From JBGQOG01 sp052113705 (GTDB lineage Bacteria; Pseudomonadota; Alphaproteobacteria; Rhodobacterales; Rhodobacteraceae): 64,000 nucleotides of DNA. The notes under the pieces are model-generated. The model was not told the DNA's origin, did not search any database, and saw only the letters and a program-made list of their open reading frames with translations. The stretch's first letter is position 1; each line of letters opens with the position of its first letter. The translations under genes and the position numbers were made by a program. The stretch covers positions 124,001 through 188,000 of the forward strand of contig NZ_JBGQOG010000008.1 in assembly GCF_052113705.1 (NCBI RefSeq), given 5' to 3'. This document shows, piece after piece, positions 60,633 to 64,000 of the stretch.

Positions 60633-61636
60633 GCGGAAGTCTCCTCCTCGGGCCATCCCCAATCGGCCAATCCCCGGCTCGCACACCGCCGCATCTGCCC
60701 CGCAGCAGACACCGTCAGCAGCGCCGGAATTCCGGCACGATCGGCAAGGGCAAGCCCTTGATCGGGCGGCAGAACCATCAGCGCGCTGGCCCAGGCATCG
60801 GCCAGAGCGGCGCGCGGCAAAAACACATGCACCCCGCGCACCGGGCCGCGCACGGGCGTGCCCAGAACCGGGTCCAGACTGTGCGACCAGCTGAGCGCGG
60901 CCGTGCCGCAGCGCCGCTGCCAATCGCCCGAACCCGCCACCGCGCCGCCGTGCAGTGCCGCGAGACAGCGCGGCCCCGGCAGCCCCGGCGCGGCCTCCAG
61001 CCCGATCCACCAGGGGCGGGCATCGGGCGTCAGGCCCTGCGCCTTCACCTCGCCGCCGATCTCGACCATATGGACCGCCAGCCCGGCCCGGGTCAGCAGG
61101 TCCGAGGCGCGGTCCACCGCCCAACCCTTGGCGATGCCCCCGAAATCGAGCCAGAGCCCCCCCGGTTGCCACAGCCTGCCCTCACCGTCGAAACGCAGAT
61201 GCGTGAGGCCGGAGCGGCTGCGCGCCACCGCGATCTCTGCCGCGGTCGGCGGCTGATCTGCCGGGCCAGAGGGGCCAAATCCCCACAGATCGGCCAGACG
61301 CCCCAGGGCGGGATCGAGCGCGCCTGCGCATTGCGCGGACAGGGCCATTACCTCGCGCAGCAAAGCGGCCAGCGGCGCGGGCACCGGGTGCCAGCCCGGC
61401 GCGGCATGGTTGTAGCGGCAAATGGCGCTGTCGGGTTGCCACAGGCTGAAGAGGGCAATCGTCTCGGCGCAGGCGCGCTGCACCAATGGCTCGGGGTCGG
61501 GCAGGCCCGGACAGGTCCAGAGCTGCACCTGCCAGCGCGTCCCCATCGACGCCCCTTCCGCCCGGCGCAGGACCCAGCCATCCCGGGCCCTGTGGCGCAG
61601 CGGTGCCGGATCAATCAGGACCAGATTCTCAGACAT
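60617..61636 (-). CDS. apbE: FAD:protein FMN transferase (ApbE)
   Basis: The 339-residue protein has the ApbE motifs: ASMGTRWQVQLW early, the segment LWLDFGGIAKGWAVDRASDLL, EIGGEVKAQG, and AVAGSGDWQ with the later SHSLDP and ADAWASALMVL. ApbE attaches FMN to a Thr or Ser of an extracytosolic target. No classical lipoprotein signal is seen at the start. The likely substrates are the neighbouring DUF2271 or PepSY proteins. It sits inside the electron-transfer cluster and overlaps both neighbours. Confidence 0.92.
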   Translation of the reverse strand: MSENLVLIDPAPLRHRARDGWVLRRAEGASMGTRWQVQLWTCPGLPDPEPLVQRACAETIALFSLWQPDSAICRYNHAAPGWHPVPAPLAALLREVMALSAQCAGALDPALGRLADLWGFGPSGPADQPPTAAEIAVARSRSGLTHLRFDGEGRLWQPGGLWLDFGGIAKGWAVDRASDLLTRAGLAVHMVEIGGEVKAQGLTPDARPWWIGLEAAPGLPGPRCLAALHGGAVAGSGDWQRRCGTAALSWSHSLDPVLGTPVRGPVRGVHVFLPRAALADAWASALMVLPPDQGLALADRAGIPALLTVSAAGQMRRCASRGLADWGWPEEETSACPMR

Positions 61637-62273
61637 GGACGAACAGCAAAAACAGGATCAGCGGCAGTGCAAAGCCACCGGCGGTGACCGGCCATGTTGC
61701 GGGGCGCGCCTTGGCATGCAGCGCCAAAAGCGCCAGCCCGGTCAGTGCAAAGGCCACGGAGCCAAGCGCCAGAAGGTCGATCACCAGACCCCAGGCGGGG
61801 CCGGTCTCACGCCCTTTGTGCAGATCGGCGGCCAGAGCGAGCCAGCCCTGACGGGTGATTTCAAGGGTTGCGTCGCCCGTCGCCCGGTCGAGCAGCACGC
61901 TGCCGCCGCCACCGGGCCGGGGCAAATCGATCCAGATCTCGCTGTCAGAATAATCGGCCAGACGGGTCTGCATCGGCTCTCCGGCCACGCGGGTCAGCCA
62001 GCGGGCAAGATCGGCGGGCAAAACGCCGCTCCCCGTCGTTGGCGCGCCCGCCATCACCGGGAGGAGGGCGGCGGGCAGCGGCACGGACATCTGCTCTGTG
62101 CTGGCGTTTGCACGGATAACCCCCGGATGGTTCAGCAAAAACCCGGTGGCTGCAAAGAAGAGAAGGATGGAGAGGCTCGCCCCGCCGGTCAGCCAGTGCC
62201 AGAGGTGCAGCTGCTGCATCCACCAGCTGCGCGAGGCCAGCGGCCGCCCGGACAGGATCGGGTCCGCCGCCAT
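61629..62273 (-). CDS. PepSY-domain membrane protein
   Basis: The 214-residue protein has three membrane helices (about residues 30-48, 163-184, 190-212) and a periplasmic PepSY-like part between the first two. QQLHLWHWLTGG, LNHPG and DLHKGRETG supply conserved histidines that in PepSY-TM proteins can bind heme. The family passes electrons across the membrane in iron-reductase systems. Its stop lies inside apbE (8-base overlap) and it starts 1 base after the DUF2271 stop. Confidence 0.87.
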   Translation of the reverse strand: MAADPILSGRPLASRSWWMQQLHLWHWLTGGASLSILLFFAATGFLLNHPGVIRANASTEQMSVPLPAALLPVMAGAPTTGSGVLPADLARWLTRVAGEPMQTRLADYSDSEIWIDLPRPGGGGSVLLDRATGDATLEITRQGWLALAADLHKGRETGPAWGLVIDLLALGSVAFALTGLALLALHAKARPATWPVTAGGFALPLILFLLFVHV

Positions 62274-62274
62274 C

Positions 62275-62796
62275 TCAGGGCGTCACGGTCAGACGAACGG
62301 CACCAAGCTCCGCCGTACCCGCGGCTTGCGCGCGTGCGGCCGCGCCGGTCCAGTCCAGCGGCAGATGCACCAGCTCATGCCCGCCCTTTTCGCGCGCAAC
62401 TTCGAGGGCGAGCCGGTAGTTGCCGGGGGGCAGTTCGGCCAGACCGCCGGTTTCAGAGGTCAGCGTCAGGCGATGCGTGCCCGGCCCCCGGGTGGGGCCG
62501 CTGATGCCATCGGCGGGCAGGGTCATCGCCTTGCCCTCGGCCCGCCACCAACTGCGCAGGTCCTTCAGAAAGCCCGCGCCGATATTGTCGCGCAGCCGGG
62601 TGTCATACCAGACCGCCAGCGTGGTCAGGGGCGCGCCGCCCGCCGCCGGTTCAATCCAGGCGGCGAGGTAGGGACGGTAGTAGGGGGCGGTGTCGAGCTG
62701 CGGCAAGGTCAGCTCAAGCGTCAGCTCCGATGCCAGCGCGGGGGCAGCGGCCAGCCCCCCCGCCATGATCGGCAAGACCATGTGACCAAGGCGCAT
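62275..62796 (-). CDS. DUF2271 periplasmic protein, possible flavinylation target
   Basis: The 173-residue protein has a signal peptide (residues about 1-22, ending ALAS) and the DUF2271 beta fold with PYLAAWIE, LAVWYDTRLRDN and GKAMTLPADGISGPTRGPGTHRL. The DGISGPT at residues 96-102 resembles the ApbE acceptor pattern D-x-x-S/T-G-A-T/S, with Pro in place of Ala. The start at 62796 is chosen because the upstream frame to 62868 has no signal sequence; the ribosome site is weak. It lies between the EF-hand and PepSY genes. Confidence 0.85.
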   Translation of the reverse strand: MRLGHMVLPIMAGGLAAAPALASELTLELTLPQLDTAPYYRPYLAAWIEPAAGGAPLTTLAVWYDTRLRDNIGAGFLKDLRSWWRAEGKAMTLPADGISGPTRGPGTHRLTLTSETGGLAELPPGNYRLALEVAREKGGHELVHLPLDWTGAAARAQAAGTAELGAVRLTVTP

Positions 62797-62806
62797 CCTC
62801 TGCGCC

Positions 62807-63376
62807 TCAGTTCGCCGGTTGCGCCGCAGCGCCGCCGGTGTCGCCGGTGTCGCCCGCCGTATCGTCACGGTCTTCGCGCTCGGGCTCCGGATCGGTGGCG
62901 TCGATCACACCGTCCTTGTTGCTGTCCAGCCGGTCAAAGGTGGAGGCGGCGACCAGTTGCTGCTCGTCCCAGGACAAGAGCCCATCGCGGTTGCGGTCGA
63001 CGATGGCATGGCGGACAGACGCCTGTTTCATCGAATTCTCGTAACGCTCATCTGGTTGCTTGTTCTGGTCGGCATATTGCTGCTTCAAGCGGCCCTCGAA
63101 CTCGGCCACATACTCGGCCTCATTCAAGGCGCCATCCTTGTCAGCATCCGCCTCGTCAAAGCGGGTTTTGCGAACCTGGGTATATTCCTCAAGCGTCAGG
63201 GTGCCGTCGCCATTGGCGTCATAGGCGGCGATCACGGCGGCCTTGCCATGCCCGCCCGCCACACCGGGAACGGCGGTGGCGGTGGTGTCATCACTGGCCG
63301 GGGCCGGGCTCTCTTGCGCCGTGGTCACCACCGGCAGGAGGAGAGCGAGTGTCAGGGAAATCAGGGCAGGTTTCAT
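62807..63376 (-). CDS. secreted EF-hand calcium-binding protein
   Basis: The 189-residue protein has a signal peptide (residues 1-20, TTAQE) and four EF-hand loops at 53-64, 77-88, 127-138 and 151-162 (for example DANGDGTLTLEE and DRNRDGLLSWDE); the last has Asp in place of the final Glu. The tail is acidic and Gly-rich. AAGGAA lies 6 bases before the ATG at 63376; an in-frame ATG further upstream at 63688 lies inside the receptor gene and is rejected. It would bind calcium in the periplasm and sits directly after the TonB receptor gene. Confidence 0.9.
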   Translation of the reverse strand: MKPALISLTLALLLPVVTTAQESPAPASDDTTATAVPGVAGGHGKAAVIAAYDANGDGTLTLEEYTQVRKTRFDEADADKDGALNEAEYVAEFEGRLKQQYADQNKQPDERYENSMKQASVRHAIVDRNRDGLLSWDEQQLVAASTFDRLDSNKDGVIDATDPEPEREDRDDTAGDTGDTGGAAAQPAN

Positions 63377-63462
63377 CGCAGGTTCCTTGTGGAGAGGGGC
63401 GTTCCCCCTCAGGTCAGATCGGAAAAAGGGGTGGCGGGGAGGGGCAGCCCCCCCCCGCCGGA

Positions 63463-64000
63463 TCAGAACGTCTTGGCGAGGCTGAGGTTGATGCTGCGCC
63501 CGGCGGCGGCGCGGGTGGCCAGACGCGGGGTGTAGTCCTCGTCGAACAGGTTCTCGACGCGCAGGCGCATTTCGACCCCGTTCAGAGGTCCCTCGGCGGG
63601 GGTGTAGCTGACCGAGGCGCTGTGGATGAAGCTCGACGGGGTCACCGTGCTCGCCCGGTCCATCTCGAGGTTGTAGACGCCTTCCCATTTCAGGTTCAGG
63701 CCATTGTCGAACCGCTTGCCCAAGCCCAGACGCAGCTGGTCGGCGGGTTCCTGCGACCAGTAATCATTCGCGGCGCCTGCGGTCAGGTTGCTGCCCTTGA
63801 CGAAATTCGCATTCAGATCGGCATAGACGCCCGAGGCCATCGAATAAGCGGCCTCGATCTCAACGCCCGAGATCTCGACATCGGTGACGCCGGAATAGGT
63901 GGTCATGTCCCAGACACGGGTCTGATAGGCGTTCAGTTTCACCGACAGCGCATCGCTTTCGGCCAGCACATCGCCCGCATTGTAGGAAAAGCCGAGCTCA
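63463..64000 (-). CDS. TonB-dependent outer-membrane receptor, C-terminal part (cut by window end)
   Basis: The visible 178 residues form the end of a TonB-dependent beta barrel: repeated amphipathic strands (ELGFSYNAGDV, then VWDMTTYSGVTDVEISGVEIEAAYSMA), RLRVENLFDEDYTPR, and a final SINLSLAKTF ending in Phe as outer-membrane barrels do. The gene continues beyond 64000. It is the first gene of the electron-transfer cluster; such receptors import ferric siderophores, heme or other metal chelates. The ligand cannot be known from this part. Confidence 0.88.
   Translation of the reverse strand, partial: ELGFSYNAGDVLAESDALSVKLNAYQTRVWDMTTYSGVTDVEISGVEIEAAYSMASGVYADLNANFVKGSNLTAGAANDYWSQEPADQLRLGLGKRFDNGLNLKWEGVYNLEMDRASTVTPSSFIHSASVSYTPAEGPLNGVEMRLRVENLFDEDYTPRLATRAAAGRSINLSLAKTF

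Noticed and set aside
60635..61172. Upstream extension of the CysJ-like gene through apbE
   Set aside because: The extension has no flavodoxin-like sequence and fully overlaps apbE; the start at 60632 has a ribosome site and a membrane segment right after it.

Overview
The window is GC-rich with almost wall-to-wall genes, and every recognisable family points to an alphaproteobacterium of the Rhodobacteraceae (Roseobacter/Rhodobacter/Paracoccus relatives). Evidence includes a DnaA-like plasmid replication gene with a divergent ParA-ParB pair, the gamma-glutamylmethylamide/N-methylglutamate synthase genes, a PcaR-type IclR regulator with pcaIJF, and many ABC and TRAP importers. The partition and replication module at 5.2-9.0 kb means this is part of an extrachromosomal replicon (plasmid or chromid) rather than an ordinary chromosome segment. 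No rRNA, tRNA or CRISPR array was seen.

Layout. 0-4.3 kb: a TRAP transporter with uronate dehydrogenase and alpha-ketoglutarate semialdehyde dehydrogenase (oxidative uronate catabolism, left end cut). 4.3-5.1 kb: a TauE/SafE exporter. 5.2-9.0 kb: the replicon core (parB, parA, origin region, DnaA-like rep), carrying seven copies of a 16-bp palindrome of the form TGTCCCCGCGGGGACA, four of them inside coding sequence. 9.1-13.2 kb: a GntR regulator, a homocysteine S-methyltransferase-like enzyme and a polar-amino-acid ABC importer without an ATPase. 13.5-17.0 kb: pcaR and pcaIJF (last steps of the beta-ketoadipate pathway). 17.0-19.6 kb: entC-entB-entA type genes for 2,3-dihydroxybenzoate. 19.7-21.7 kb: an esterase and Ada. 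21.8-27.0 kb: gmaS, mgsC, mgsB, mgsA and an XRE-cupin regulator (methylamine or amide nitrogen assimilation). 27.1-33.7 kb: a complete RND tripartite pump with a divergent TetR gene; then RidA.

34.5-40.4 kb: a LacI regulator, a complete amino-acid-type ABC importer, a 2-hydroxyacid dehydrogenase and a KDG-kinase-like sugar kinase in one run. 40.4-42.3 kb: a decayed IS481-type transposase and a Fic protein, a small mobile or accessory patch. 42.6-44.1 kb: a short-chain dehydrogenase and a hotdog thioesterase. 44.4-50.4 kb: a second LacI regulator divergent from an inositol-dehydrogenase/epimerase/sugar ABC operon. 50.7-57.4 kb: a TetR regulator, an extra fabF, and a second RND pump (adaptor, permease, small coupled ORF). 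57.6 kb: a broken PQQ-sugar-dehydrogenase fragment. 57.9-64.0 kb: a seven-gene minus-strand cluster of TonB-dependent receptor (cut by the window end), EF-hand protein, DUF2271 protein, PepSY membrane protein, ApbE, CysJ-like flavoprotein and a beta-propeller protein, which looks like a flavin-based transmembrane reductase coupled to metal or siderophore uptake.

The most distinctive signals are the palindrome family across the replication locus; the 10-mer TTTAGATTGC found upstream of three separate units (thioesterase/SDR, tetR-fabF, second RND pump), suggesting a scattered regulon of the 50.7-kb TetR protein; and the ApbE/PepSY/DUF2271/TonB electron-transfer cluster. All calls come from reading the sequence; no database search was run.
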